Both the position numbers and the translations under genes were made by a program. Source: an uncultured Bacteroides sp. (lineage in GTDB: Bacteria; Bacteroidota; Bacteroidia; Bacteroidales; Bacteroidaceae). Taken from it: a stretch of 8,439 nt of DNA. A model generated the notes under the pieces. The model did no database searches and was not told the DNA's origin. It saw nothing but the letters and a program-made list of their open reading frames with translations. Within the stretch, counting starts at the first letter, position 1. Every line of letters begins with the position of its first letter. Location of the stretch: NCBI GenBank assembly GCA_900551645.1, contig URWP01000115.1, forward strand, positions 1 to 8,439, in the 5' to 3' direction. Below, piece after piece: positions 1 to 7,719 of the stretch.

Positions 1-711
1 GACAGTACCGAAAACCTGATTCTATACGAGGAACGCCTGTTCTTCCAGCAAGCCACTGACGAGGAACTGGACCGTATCCTGCTGGAATTGCGGAGCGAAC
101 TCCAACTGTCGGCACACAGCCTGATACGTGCCCAGCAGGACATCATCAACTATTTGAACCAGATTAAGAGTCAGGTCATTCTGGTAGAAAAAATCCGGAA
201 AGTCAAGCAGCTTATGGACCAGTTCGAGCTGAGAACCAAAAGCAATCTGGCCGAAGTGATGGAAAACGACCATTCGGTTCTGGTAGAAGGCAATACCCCC
301 TCTTCGTTCAAGCTGTCCATTCCGTATCTGAATACCGATGAGGCCCGTCCCATCATTCTGAAAGTCCGGAAGAATCTGCAATACAAGGAAATCATCCGAA
401 GTAACGAAGCCGGAGCATTCAGCGAAGAAGACATGACCACTGCCTCCATGTACGAAGAACTCATCGACTTCGGCGAGACCCTGGAAAGCTACCTGCAACT
501 GCAGGCCCAACGCCAATGGAACGACAAGGATGCCGAACCGGAAGACCTGTTCACCTTCCTGATGCACCATACCTTCAAACGGGAAGTGAGCGAGCAGGAA
601 CGGACCACCCTGTTTTGCCAACTGGTCTCTCTCTACGAACATTGTTTCCGCATCAGTGAAGACTTTGGTATCTACAAAAATTATGAATACGTAAAAATCT
701 ACCCAGCCTGA
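1..711 (+). CDS. Kleisin-like subunit (MksF/JetA-like) of an SMC complex, 5'-truncated
   Basis: The frame is open from base 1, so only the C-terminal 236 residues are visible; the first in-frame ATG (base 88) is not the real start. The visible part is mostly helical. A charged helical stretch covers about residues 15-90, a more extended segment (SFKLSIPYL onwards) about 100-125, and a compact C-terminal segment from DLFTFLMHH (about residue 182) ends in a tyrosine-rich strand (YKNYEYVKIY). This fits the neck plus C-terminal winged-helix layout of MukF/MksF/JetA proteins, which bridge the two heads of the SMC dimer. I assign it mainly by position: it is the first of three packed genes in F-E-B (JetA-B-C) order. 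Its TGA stop is followed in frame by TAA, and the next gene starts 5 nt after the TGA. The fold is inferred, because no sequence motif is diagnostic. Confidence 0.65.
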   Translation, partial: DSTENLILYEERLFFQQATDEELDRILLELRSELQLSAHSLIRAQQDIINYLNQIKSQVILVEKIRKVKQLMDQFELRTKSNLAEVMENDHSVLVEGNTPSSFKLSIPYLNTDEARPIILKVRKNLQYKEIIRSNEAGAFSEEDMTTASMYEELIDFGETLESYLQLQAQRQWNDKDAEPEDLFTFLMHHTFKREVSEQERTTLFCQLVSLYEHCFRISEDFGIYKNYEYVKIYPA

Positions 712-716
712 TAAAT

Positions 717-1301
717 ATGGAACTAAACATACAGATACCTGCACATACGGCCGACATTTTCGACCACCTGCAGAAAGGTCTGTTCATCAACTCGAACAGC
801 TGTGACGAAAACATCCGCCAGATGTACGATGAGATAGACGACCATTTTGAATCGCTGAGCATCTATTTCGCTCAGATAGGATATACCCTGGAACGGGGTA
901 ATGAATATTTCTATTTTTCACGAACAGAACCGCGCATCACCCTGGAACAGAAGATTGCCCGTGCCTATTACTGGATTGACATTCTGGACCTTTTCAAGAC
1001 ATACAATGAAAGTTTCGGACCGGGGTACCGATTCCAACCGGAACAGATTCTGGTAGAAGCGAATATCAATGTCATGTTACAGAACAAACTGGACAGCATC
1101 CGCAAACATACTTCCGACAAGGAAATCCGTAAGGATGTACTCGACAACATCATCCGCCAACTGGTAAAAGATGCTTTTCTGGAACAGGAGAACGAAAAAA
1201 ACAACGTATACAAGGTAATGAGTTCCTGGCATTATCTGGAGAGACTAGTGGAAAGTATCAATATTTACGACGAAACTGAAGAAGATGAGAAACCTGAATA
1301 G
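717..1301 (+). CDS. mksE: MksE/JetB-like subunit of an SMC complex
   Basis: This complete 194-residue protein has the size and character expected of the MukE/MksE/JetB accessory subunit, which binds the kleisin and modulates DNA loading by the SMC ATPase. The N-terminal half is helical. It carries the motif IYFAQIGYTLERGNEYFYF (residues 49-67), a helix, glycine turn and beta-hairpin as found in winged-helix MksE proteins. The C-terminal part is a second helical domain (KEIRKDVLDNIIRQLVKDAF) ending in SSWHYLERLV and a short acidic tail. The ATG at 717 is the natural start: it lies 5 nt after the upstream stop. The 3' end overlaps the SMC-like gene by 17 nt in another frame, which suggests translational coupling and fixed stoichiometry. 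The assignment rests on length, the hairpin motif and operon position. Residual doubt concerns which branch it belongs to (Mks condensin or Wadjet JetB). Confidence 0.72.
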   Translation: MELNIQIPAHTADIFDHLQKGLFINSNSCDENIRQMYDEIDDHFESLSIYFAQIGYTLERGNEYFYFSRTEPRITLEQKIARAYYWIDILDLFKTYNESFGPGYRFQPEQILVEANINVMLQNKLDSIRKHTSDKEIRKDVLDNIIRQLVKDAFLEQENEKNNVYKVMSSWHYLERLVESINIYDETEEDEKPE

Positions 1302-4300
1302 AATCATTTTTATCAACAGCGCCAACATACCCTACGCCGATGACATCTACCTGAACGGAAACGTGCATTTCATCGGCACTCAGGGAGTGGGGAAAAGTAC
1401 CATCCTGCGTGCCATCCTGTTTTTCTACAACGCCGACACCCAAAAACTGGGTATTCCGGTAGAAAAACAGAGCTACGCCGAATATTACTTCCCCTACTCC
1501 AACTCTTACATCGTTTATGAAGTGGCTACCGAACAGGGAGCTTTCTGTATTCTGACCTACAAGTCGATGAACCGTATCTGTTACCGCTTCATCGACTCGC
1601 CGTACCGCAAAGAATTCTTCATCGACGAGAACCGTACTGCCTTCAGCGGAACAGAACGTATCCGTATGGCACTCGACAAGTACGAAGTAGACTATTCGCG
1701 CATCATCTATACCTATGAAGAGTACCGGAATATCCTGTACGGAAACGGTGTGGAAACGGAACTGAAAAAGTATTCGCTTATGGAGAGTAAACAGTACCAG
1801 AACATTCCGCGCACCATCCAGAACGTACTGCTCAACTCGAAACTGGATGCCGAGTTCATCAAGAAAACCATCATTTCCTCCATAAACGAAGAGGAAACAG
1901 CTGTCGACCTGAACAGCTATAAGGAACATCTGAAAAATTTCGAGACCCGTCTGCACGACATCGAAGAATTCCAAAAGAAGGAAACACAGAAACTTTGCAA
2001 GGAAATCACCCGATGCTCGCAAGAACTGAATCGCAAACAGACAGCCCTTGTACAAGACTGTAAGGAACTACGCCAGGCTGCCAGACAGGCTGGCGAACAG
2101 TTGCCTTCCTGGCAAGAAAAACAACGGGAAGCAGAAAACGGAAAAGCCGGACTAAGCGCACGAAAACAAGCTTTACAGGAAGAATCGCAACAGCGTTGCG
2201 AGAAACTTCAGGAAGTCTTGACCATCCTGACTAACGACCTGCAGAAAGCAAAAAAGAAAGCACAGGAATATGCACGCATCCGTATTGAAGAAATTATGGA
2301 ACGTTCGGCTAAAAAAGACGAATGGGAAAGCCGCTACCAAAGCCTGCAGGAAGAACAGCGCATCCTGACCTCGCAATATACTGAAATCTCGGCCAAATAC
2401 AAATCCCTTATCCAAAACCTGGATGAACAATGGAACAGGATTCACGAAGCCAAAATCAGACAGCGGGAAGAAGTAACCAACAGTTTCAACCTTCGACTGG
2501 AAGAAACCGGCCGTCAGCGTGAAGCTGAAACAGAAGCTCTTTACCAGGAATATGAGACCTTATCGCAACAGTTGAATCCGGAAAAAAACCGCTTGCATTC
2601 GGAACTGACAGCGCTGAAATACCAGATGCAGCTCTGCCAGAAGGAAAGCTTCTTTGCCGAAGAACAGGAGGAGCTGAAGCATCGCATCCAATCGTACACC
2701 GGTCTACATATGAGTAAAAAGAACCGGATAGAGAACTGCCAGCTCGTTATCAAGGAAATCACCTTGCAATGGGAGAAAGAATTTCAGGACGGCAACAATG
2801 AACTGGACGGTCGGCTGAACCAGTTACAGCAGGAACTGCAGGTGCTCCGTCCCCGTGTGGAAGAATTGGATACGTTCCTGCGGAACAATAAGAATTCCCT
2901 GCAAGGATGGTTGAAAGAGCACAAGAAAGGATGGGAAGAAACCATCGGGAAGCTGTGTGACGAAGGTATTCTCTGGCAAACGAACCTGAAACCACAGGTA
3001 GTAGACAACAGCTATACCTTCTATGGCATTTCCATCGACCTGGACGGCATCGAACGCCACATCAAGTCTATTGACGACTACCAGCAGGAGAAAGAAAACG
3101 GCGAAAAGCGCATCCGGGAAATCTCTACCCTGATACAACACCTGCAAACAGAAAAAGAACAGTTGCAGGAACGCCTGAAAGCAACCTACCAGCCACGCAT
3201 CAAGGAGCAGAAGGACATCATCGCAGCTCAAGAGTATGAACTGGAGAAACTGGAAAGACAGTATCAGAAAGACATGCTTGACCTGGAGACCTGGAAAAAG
3301 AAAGAAGAAACCGAACGGCATAACAAACTGGAACTGATGGAGGCTGAAGAACAGAAGCTGCAACTGGAACTGCAACGCATCGATGACAAGCTGCAGAACC
3401 TGAACCAGGAGAAGAAAGATAAACTGGATTTGCTGAAAAAGAACTGGACAGACCAGCAACAGCAGTTGAAGGTGGAAAAGGAGAAACAACTGGCCTCCAT
3501 CGAACAGGAGGACCGGGAGGAACGGAACCGCATCGGCGATGAAAAAGAGGCTTACAATCAGGCCATGAAGCAGGAGCTGCATTCACAGGGTGCCGATACC
3601 GAGAAACTGCAGCAGAACGCCCTTCAACTGCATACCATCGAAGAAGAACTGACATTCATCAAAGACCATGCTACCCAACTCATCGAATACCAGAAAGACC
3701 GTCGGGAACTCATTGACCACATACCGGAATGGCAACGAGGCAAAGAGGAACGGGAACAGCAGCTCCGTCAGGAAAAGGAAACGTTGAAAAAGGAAGCACA
3801 AATTCTAGAAACCCAGATTGAAAAACTGGAAAAGGAAGTACAGGAAGCCAACCGTAACGTACACCAACTGCTGACAAATCTGGAAGCCTATCGCAAGATA
3901 GAATTCTACGAATGGTACCGGCCTCACCAGGACATCTTCAAACAGGAAAGTACGGAAGCTGGCTCACCCACCACTCGTAGTTGTACCGAACTGATAGAGG
4001 AACTGACCAAGCTGAACAAACAGTTCAATGACTTGCAAAAAGAACTGCACCAGCACATCAACGCATTTGTCGGCCATTTCGGTGAAGACAATACGTTCAA
4101 ATTCCAGACCAAACTGAACGAGAACTGGGAATACACCCGCTTTGCCGAAGACCTGCAGGATTTCATTGACGAAAACCGAATCAGTGAATTCATCAAGCGT
4201 ATCAACAACGAACATTCCGATGTATTCAAGCGAATCAGCATGGATACCAGCATGCTTACTACCTCGGAAGCTGATATCCATGACCTCATCAACAAGGTAA

Positions 4301-4938
4301 ACAAAGGATTCCAGACCTGCAATTTCGTGGGAGTTATCCAACGCATCGAAATGAAAGTGGAGGAAAGCAGCAACCGGGTAGTAAACAGCCTGCGGGCCAT
4401 TCAAAGGTATTACAACGAACACATATACGACCTGGCACCCGGAACCACCCTGTTCTCTACCGAAAACGAGCAGCTGGTGAAACAGGAAGCCATCGCACTG
4501 CTGCGTGATTTCATCAAAGAAATTCATGCTTACCGGTATGACAATATCCGATTGTACGACTCGTTCGAACTGCGGTTCCGCATTGTAGAGAACAACAACG
4601 ATACAGGATTCGTCGAAAAACTGTCGAATGTAGGTTCCGAAGGAACGGATATCCTGGTAAAAGCCATGATCAACATCATGCTGCTGTATGTTTTCAAAGA
4701 AGGGGCTTCGCACAAGTTCAAGGACTTCAAACTACATTGTATGATGGACGAAATCGGGAAACTACACCCGAACAACGTAAACGGTATCCTGAAATTCGCC
4801 AACGACCGGAATATCATTCTCATCAACGGTTCGCCGACCGAGCTTAACCGCGAGGCCTACAAGCATGTATACCTGCTTACCAAAGGTGCACAGAGCAAGA
4901 CCCGTATCGCCCGACTGATTTCGGACCAGCAACTGTAA
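1285..4938 (+). CDS. mksB: SMC-like ATPase of the MukB/MksB/JetC class
   Basis: This 1217-residue protein is built as a full SMC-type ATPase. The N-terminal head carries the Walker A motif GTQGVGKST (residues 31-39; catalytic Lys37). Coiled coil 1 spans about 200-535. A non-coiled hinge at about 535-605 includes GWEETIGKLCDEGILW and a YGISIDLDGIERH strand-helix. Coiled coil 2 spans about 605-870 and is rich in E, K, Q and L. The C-terminal head carries a C-motif-like LSNVGSEGTDILVKAM (1113-1128) and Walker B LHCMMDE (D1155, E1156). Such proteins dimerise at the hinge and use ATP to reshape or extrude DNA with kleisin and MksE-type partners, which are encoded immediately upstream. The start overlaps the preceding gene by 17 nt, with a purine-rich GAAGAAG just upstream. 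No JetD/MksG-type nuclease gene follows; a terminator does. Length and layout are normal for the family. Head motifs after the C-motif are unusual (see findings). Class is confident; exact subfamily and biological role are inferred. Confidence 0.85.
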   Translation: MRNLNRIIFINSANIPYADDIYLNGNVHFIGTQGVGKSTILRAILFFYNADTQKLGIPVEKQSYAEYYFPYSNSYIVYEVATEQGAFCILTYKSMNRICYRFIDSPYRKEFFIDENRTAFSGTERIRMALDKYEVDYSRIIYTYEEYRNILYGNGVETELKKYSLMESKQYQNIPRTIQNVLLNSKLDAEFIKKTIISSINEEETAVDLNSYKEHLKNFETRLHDIEEFQKKETQKLCKEITRCSQELNRKQTALVQDCKELRQAARQAGEQLPSWQEKQREAENGKAGLSARKQALQEESQQRCEKLQEVLTILTNDLQKAKKKAQEYARIRIEEIMERSAKKDEWESRYQSLQEEQRILTSQYTEISAKYKSLIQNLDEQWNRIHEAKIRQREEVTNSFNLRLEETGRQREAETEALYQEYETLSQQLNPEKNRLHSELTALKYQMQLCQKESFFAEEQEELKHRIQSYTGLHMSKKNRIENCQLVIKEITLQWEKEFQDGNNELDGRLNQLQQELQVLRPRVEELDTFLRNNKNSLQGWLKEHKKGWEETIGKLCDEGILWQTNLKPQVVDNSYTFYGISIDLDGIERHIKSIDDYQQEKENGEKRIREISTLIQHLQTEKEQLQERLKATYQPRIKEQKDIIAAQEYELEKLERQYQKDMLDLETWKKKEETERHNKLELMEAEEQKLQLELQRIDDKLQNLNQEKKDKLDLLKKNWTDQQQQLKVEKEKQLASIEQEDREERNRIGDEKEAYNQAMKQELHSQGADTEKLQQNALQLHTIEEELTFIKDHATQLIEYQKDRRELIDHIPEWQRGKEEREQQLRQEKETLKKEAQILETQIEKLEKEVQEANRNVHQLLTNLEAYRKIEFYEWYRPHQDIFKQESTEAGSPTTRSCTELIEELTKLNKQFNDLQKELHQHINAFVGHFGEDNTFKFQTKLNENWEYTRFAEDLQDFIDENRISEFIKRINNEHSDVFKRISMDTSMLTTSEADIHDLINKVNKGFQTCNFVGVIQRIEMKVEESSNRVVNSLRAIQRYYNEHIYDLAPGTTLFSTENEQLVKQEAIALLRDFIKEIHAYRYDNIRLYDSFELRFRIVENNNDTGFVEKLSNVGSEGTDILVKAMINIMLLYVFKEGASHKFKDFKLHCMMDEIGKLHPNNVNGILKFANDRNIILINGSPTELNREAYKHVYLLTKGAQSKTRIARLISDQQL

Positions 4939-4952
4939 AACCAACTTATCTT

Positions 4953-5007
4953 AAAAAGGCGGCTCCCAACGAAGCTTAAACTGCTATTCGTCTGGAACCG
5001 CCTTTTT
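4953..5007. terminator. Bidirectional intrinsic terminator between convergent operons
   Basis: The arm AAAAAGGCGG (4953-4962) is perfectly complementary to CCGCCTTTTT (4998-5007). Pairing can continue inward as CCA/TGG (4966-4968 with 4993-4995), then past a bulged C4992 as ACGAAGC (4969-4975) with GCT (4983-4985) and TTCGT (4987-4991) around a bulged A. The + strand runs into TTTTTCTTTC and the - strand into a T-tract from the left arm, so the hairpin can end the SMC-like operon and the opposing tamL operon. Confidence 0.88.
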
Positions 5008-5031
5008 CTTTCATTGTACGAAAAATAAATC

Positions 5032-5301
5032 TCATCCAGCTTTACCGGATACCTGTACTTTTTTTTCAATGGCTTCTTTAATCCGTTCCATCAGAATAAT
5101 ACATCCCTGCATCTTCGGATTATCATAACAGATACGGGCCTGGCCGGCCAAACGGTCAATGGTCTCAGCAAGATTAGGAATATACGTAGCCTTATCAACC
5201 TGAATTTCTTTCGGGCAATCCGGTATATTCCCGAACCAACCAATCAGAGCTTCCAGTTCTTCTTTCGTATACAGTTTTCGTTCATTTATATTCATGGTCA
5301 T
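5032..5301 (-). CDS. Small DUF6965-like protein of unknown function
   Basis: This 89-residue soluble protein has no signal peptide or membrane segment. Its layout is an N-terminal helix (KEELEALIGWF), a linker with a PKEIQVDKATYIPNL segment, then two helices ending in LMERIKEAIEKK. That order resembles the short Bacteroidales proteins classed as DUF6965, whose function I do not know; I made the match from memory of the family pattern, not from an alignment. It contains three cysteines (29, 58, 67) with no obvious metal-site spacing. It starts 4 nt after the tamL stop and is almost certainly cotranscribed with it. ATG at 5301 is preferred for tight coupling; a second in-frame ATG two codons in (5295) is equally possible. 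It ends 25 nt before the shared terminator hairpin. Being a real gene is likely; the family name is tentative. Confidence 0.7.
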   Translation of the reverse strand: MTMNINERKLYTKEELEALIGWFGNIPDCPKEIQVDKATYIPNLAETIDRLAGQARICYDNPKMQGCIILMERIKEAIEKKVQVSGKAG

Positions 5302-5305
5302 ATAA

Positions 5306-7621
5306 TTAAAAGGGATAACCTACAGCAAAGTGAAAAGCAAAATCACGTCCGAAGTCTGGACGGATTATCGGATAACGGTCTTTTCCCGTATACATCGGAT
5401 TGATGGCTTTCATACCACCGTCGAAACGGAGAATCAGAAAATCTAAGTCGAACCGGATTCCTAACCCGTACGCTACCGCCAGCTGCTTGTAGAAACGGTT
5501 AAACTTGAACAACCCTTCCGGCTGGTTCTCCCGGTTTCGGATATTCCAGACATTTCCGGCATCAATAAAAGCAGCTCCTTTCAACTTCCAGAACAAATGC
5601 GTCCGGTACTCCAGATTCAAGTCCAGCTTGATATCTCCAGTATGATTGACATAATCCATTGTATTCTCATTTCCACGATAGCCACCGGGACCCAAAGAGC
5701 GGACACTCCATCCACGGACACTGTTCGCACCACCAGAGAAATACAGCTTCTCGAAAGGCAGACTCTTAGAGTTACCATACGGATAAGCGATACCCAAGCC
5801 GAAATGGAAAACCAGAGAGTTTCTTTCGTCAATCATGAAATTCTTGGCAAAATCAAAATCTCCCTTAATGTACTGCGCAAAATCAATGTTAGCCATCCGG
5901 TACGATTCTCCGTTTGCCGGATGCTTATGAAACAGTTTCGAGAAACCATACAACAGATTACCTGCTTCCTCAACATTAATACGGATAGAATACGAGTTAC
6001 GCTGTGCTGTTTTTTGAGCTGTGGAACCCGAACTGTTATACGTATAAGTATATCCCAGGCGCACAATCAGCAAATCCTCGTAACTGTAACGCAACAAAGG
6101 ATTGATTTCATCCATATAATCCAAATACTCCGTAAAGGTCTCCGAACGATAAGGCATATAAATATAGTTCACATCCAACACATCAAAACGATGAGTGGTA
6201 TTCCGACGGTTCTGCCACCGATAACTCCATCCTGCAGAGGCCACGGTTCGTTCAAACTCCGGACGAATCTGCCAGTTGTATTTGACACTAACTTCCGAAG
6301 TAGCCCGACTCCTCCGTTTGAACTCAGAAGTCAGGAAAGGGAACATAAACTGTGGAAAACTCAAATTAGCCTCCACTCCATACTCCATATAGTTACTGTT
6401 AGCATACCCTTCCAGCCCTGTCACCGCCTCGTACGCTCCACGAACTTTCAACGTCAGATTCTCAGACCCCTTAAACAGATTCCGGTGACTGAATGAAACC
6501 GAAGCAGCAGCTCCCAAATCACCGGCCGAATTCGTACCTTCAATCTCAAAAGCCAACGATTTATTCTTACCTTTCGAAAGGGTGACATATGCGTCGAGAT
6601 AAGCCGAATCATTCTCAAACACCTCCTGGAAACGGATATTGGTATATTTCAGAATGCTGAAACGGCTGAACGAAGAGTAAGTATTCTGTACACCCCGGGC
6701 ACGATACAATGTTCCCGGAAGCAATCTGTTGGAGGCCGTTACAAGTCCCGGACGTAGAAAAGGACGGGCCCCTTGATAAAACAGCTTGATACCTTCTACC
6801 TGAACAGAATCCATATCCGCAAAAGAACCGACAGGTAACGCTCCTGGAGCAGGGTCCAACAAATAATTTACGGAACGAAGAGTATATTGCTGATGCACAG
6901 CCGGTGCGTCCACCCGGTTCCGCCGATAAGGCAATACTTTCAATTGTAAATCGACCTTCTTACTACCAGACAACGTATCTGCCTGATAAGTAATAAAATC
7001 TTTATTGAACCGATAATATCCTCTATTCTGCAGAATATCCGTCATCCGTTGACGTTCGGCATCCAGTACATTCACATCCAGTATCATACCCTCCGCCAGC
7101 AACGACTGCGTAGAATCGGCCATCAAATAATCATGCACTTTGAAATCGGGGATATCATAGCTAAGATGACCAACAGTATAAGGCTCTCCTGTTGTAATCC
7201 GATAAACAGCCTTCAGCCGGTTACCTTTCTTTTCTTCCTTAAGCTCTACACGGGCCCCCATATATCCTTTGTTCTGTACAGCTTGTTGCATCTGACTACG
7301 GGTTTCTTCTGCCAGAGTAGCATTATAAATACGAGGAGCATCTCCTATTTTACGCAGGAATTTATTCATCCAGTGCGTAGAATCCGTACCGGAAGCGCTA
7401 TAGATATATAAGGGGAATTTTACCAGACTAAACCACTTGGCATTAGGTGTCTGACGTACATAAAGGTTCATTTCGGAAGACTTTACCTCTTTGTTGTCCG
7501 ATTCAATCTTGACCTCATCCAGCAAGTACGAACCTTCGGGAATGAATTTACTCACCGAACATCCGCTAAACAAGAGGGAAAAGGCTGACAACAGCCCCCA
7601 GAATCGAATCGTTTTTTTCAT
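5306..7621 (-). CDS. tamL: TamL-like outer membrane lipoprotein (Omp85/TamA family)
   Basis: This is a 771-residue Omp85-superfamily protein. From the chosen start it has a lipoprotein signal peptide (MKK, hydrophobic core, lipobox LFSGC with Cys21). The N-terminal half (about 30-340) has alternating strands and helices typical of POTRA-like periplasmic domains, starting KFIPEGSYLLDEVKI. A C-terminal beta-barrel (about 370-771) carries the Omp85 loop-6 signature VRGW at 635-638 within GGANSVRGWSVRSLGPGG, and it ends in an aromatic residue (HFAVGYPF) as outer-membrane barrels do. Lipidation of a TamA-like protein is the hallmark of Bacteroidota TamL, which works with the inner-membrane-anchored TamB in outer-membrane homeostasis. 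No tamB gene lies in this window. The reading frame extends 15 codons upstream to an ATG at 7666. I reject that start because it would bury the signal peptide and lies upstream of the predicted -7 box. A small gene follows 4 nt downstream. Confidence 0.88.
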   Translation of the reverse strand: MKKTIRFWGLLSAFSLLFSGCSVSKFIPEGSYLLDEVKIESDNKEVKSSEMNLYVRQTPNAKWFSLVKFPLYIYSASGTDSTHWMNKFLRKIGDAPRIYNATLAEETRSQMQQAVQNKGYMGARVELKEEKKGNRLKAVYRITTGEPYTVGHLSYDIPDFKVHDYLMADSTQSLLAEGMILDVNVLDAERQRMTDILQNRGYYRFNKDFITYQADTLSGSKKVDLQLKVLPYRRNRVDAPAVHQQYTLRSVNYLLDPAPGALPVGSFADMDSVQVEGIKLFYQGARPFLRPGLVTASNRLLPGTLYRARGVQNTYSSFSRFSILKYTNIRFQEVFENDSAYLDAYVTLSKGKNKSLAFEIEGTNSAGDLGAAASVSFSHRNLFKGSENLTLKVRGAYEAVTGLEGYANSNYMEYGVEANLSFPQFMFPFLTSEFKRRSRATSEVSVKYNWQIRPEFERTVASAGWSYRWQNRRNTTHRFDVLDVNYIYMPYRSETFTEYLDYMDEINPLLRYSYEDLLIVRLGYTYTYNSSGSTAQKTAQRNSYSIRINVEEAGNLLYGFSKLFHKHPANGESYRMANIDFAQYIKGDFDFAKNFMIDERNSLVFHFGLGIAYPYGNSKSLPFEKLYFSGGANSVRGWSVRSLGPGGYRGNENTMDYVNHTGDIKLDLNLEYRTHLFWKLKGAAFIDAGNVWNIRNRENQPEGLFKFNRFYKQLAVAYGLGIRFDLDFLILRFDGGMKAINPMYTGKDRYPIIRPDFGRDFAFHFAVGYPF

Positions 7622-7653
7622 ATACAGACAAGACTTCCAAGCAATTTTACTTG

Positions 7654-7661
7654 CAAATATA
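7654..7661 (-). promoter_or_regulatory. Predicted -7 box for tamL
   Basis: On the - strand the sequence reads TATATTTG, an exact match to the Bacteroidota -7 consensus TAnnTTTG. It would place the transcript start about 20-30 nt before the tamL ATG at 7621. No convincing -33 TTG element is seen at the usual distance, so support is the -7 match plus position. Confidence 0.5.
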
Positions 7662-7683
7662 AGCATAATTGAAAATATCTTCT

Positions 7684-7691
7684 TAGCTTTG
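7684..7691 (+). promoter_or_regulatory. Predicted -7 box for the RNA methyltransferase gene
   Basis: The + strand reads TAGCTTTG, an exact match to TAnnTTTG, ending 28 nt before the ATG at 7720. That gives a short 5' leader typical of Bacteroidota genes. The -33 region is weak: the nearest TTG triplets are at poor spacing. Confidence 0.5.
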
Positions 7692-7719
7692 CCCGAAAAT
7701 CCATTATTTTTTCCATTTC

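Noticed and set aside
2824..3582. Long antisense frames opposite the SMC-like gene (also around 1258-2055 and 3964-4713)
   Set aside because: They lie opposite coiled-coil coding sequence whose biased E/K/Q/L codons give antisense frames full of F, L and Q with few stops. They have no domain content or supporting context.
1..4938. Firm label as a Wadjet anti-plasmid system
   Set aside because: The defining JetD nuclease is not visible and the upstream side is missing; Mks-type condensins have the same three-gene core.
1285..4938. Canonical chromosomal SMC, RecN or SbcC/Rad50
   Set aside because: There is no LSGGE signature, no zinc-hook CxxC at the hinge, and the protein is encoded with MksF/E-like partners, not ScpAB or SbcD.
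5597..6496. Open frame of 299 codons on the + strand opposite tamL
   Set aside because: It is the codon-register mirror of tamL, which has clear family motifs. It stays open because tamL rarely uses codons whose complements are stops, and the translation has no recognisable domain.
7622..7666. Upstream ATG adding 15 residues to tamL
   Set aside because: The extra residues are not signal-peptide-like, would displace the lipoprotein signal from the N terminus, and overlap the predicted -7 box.
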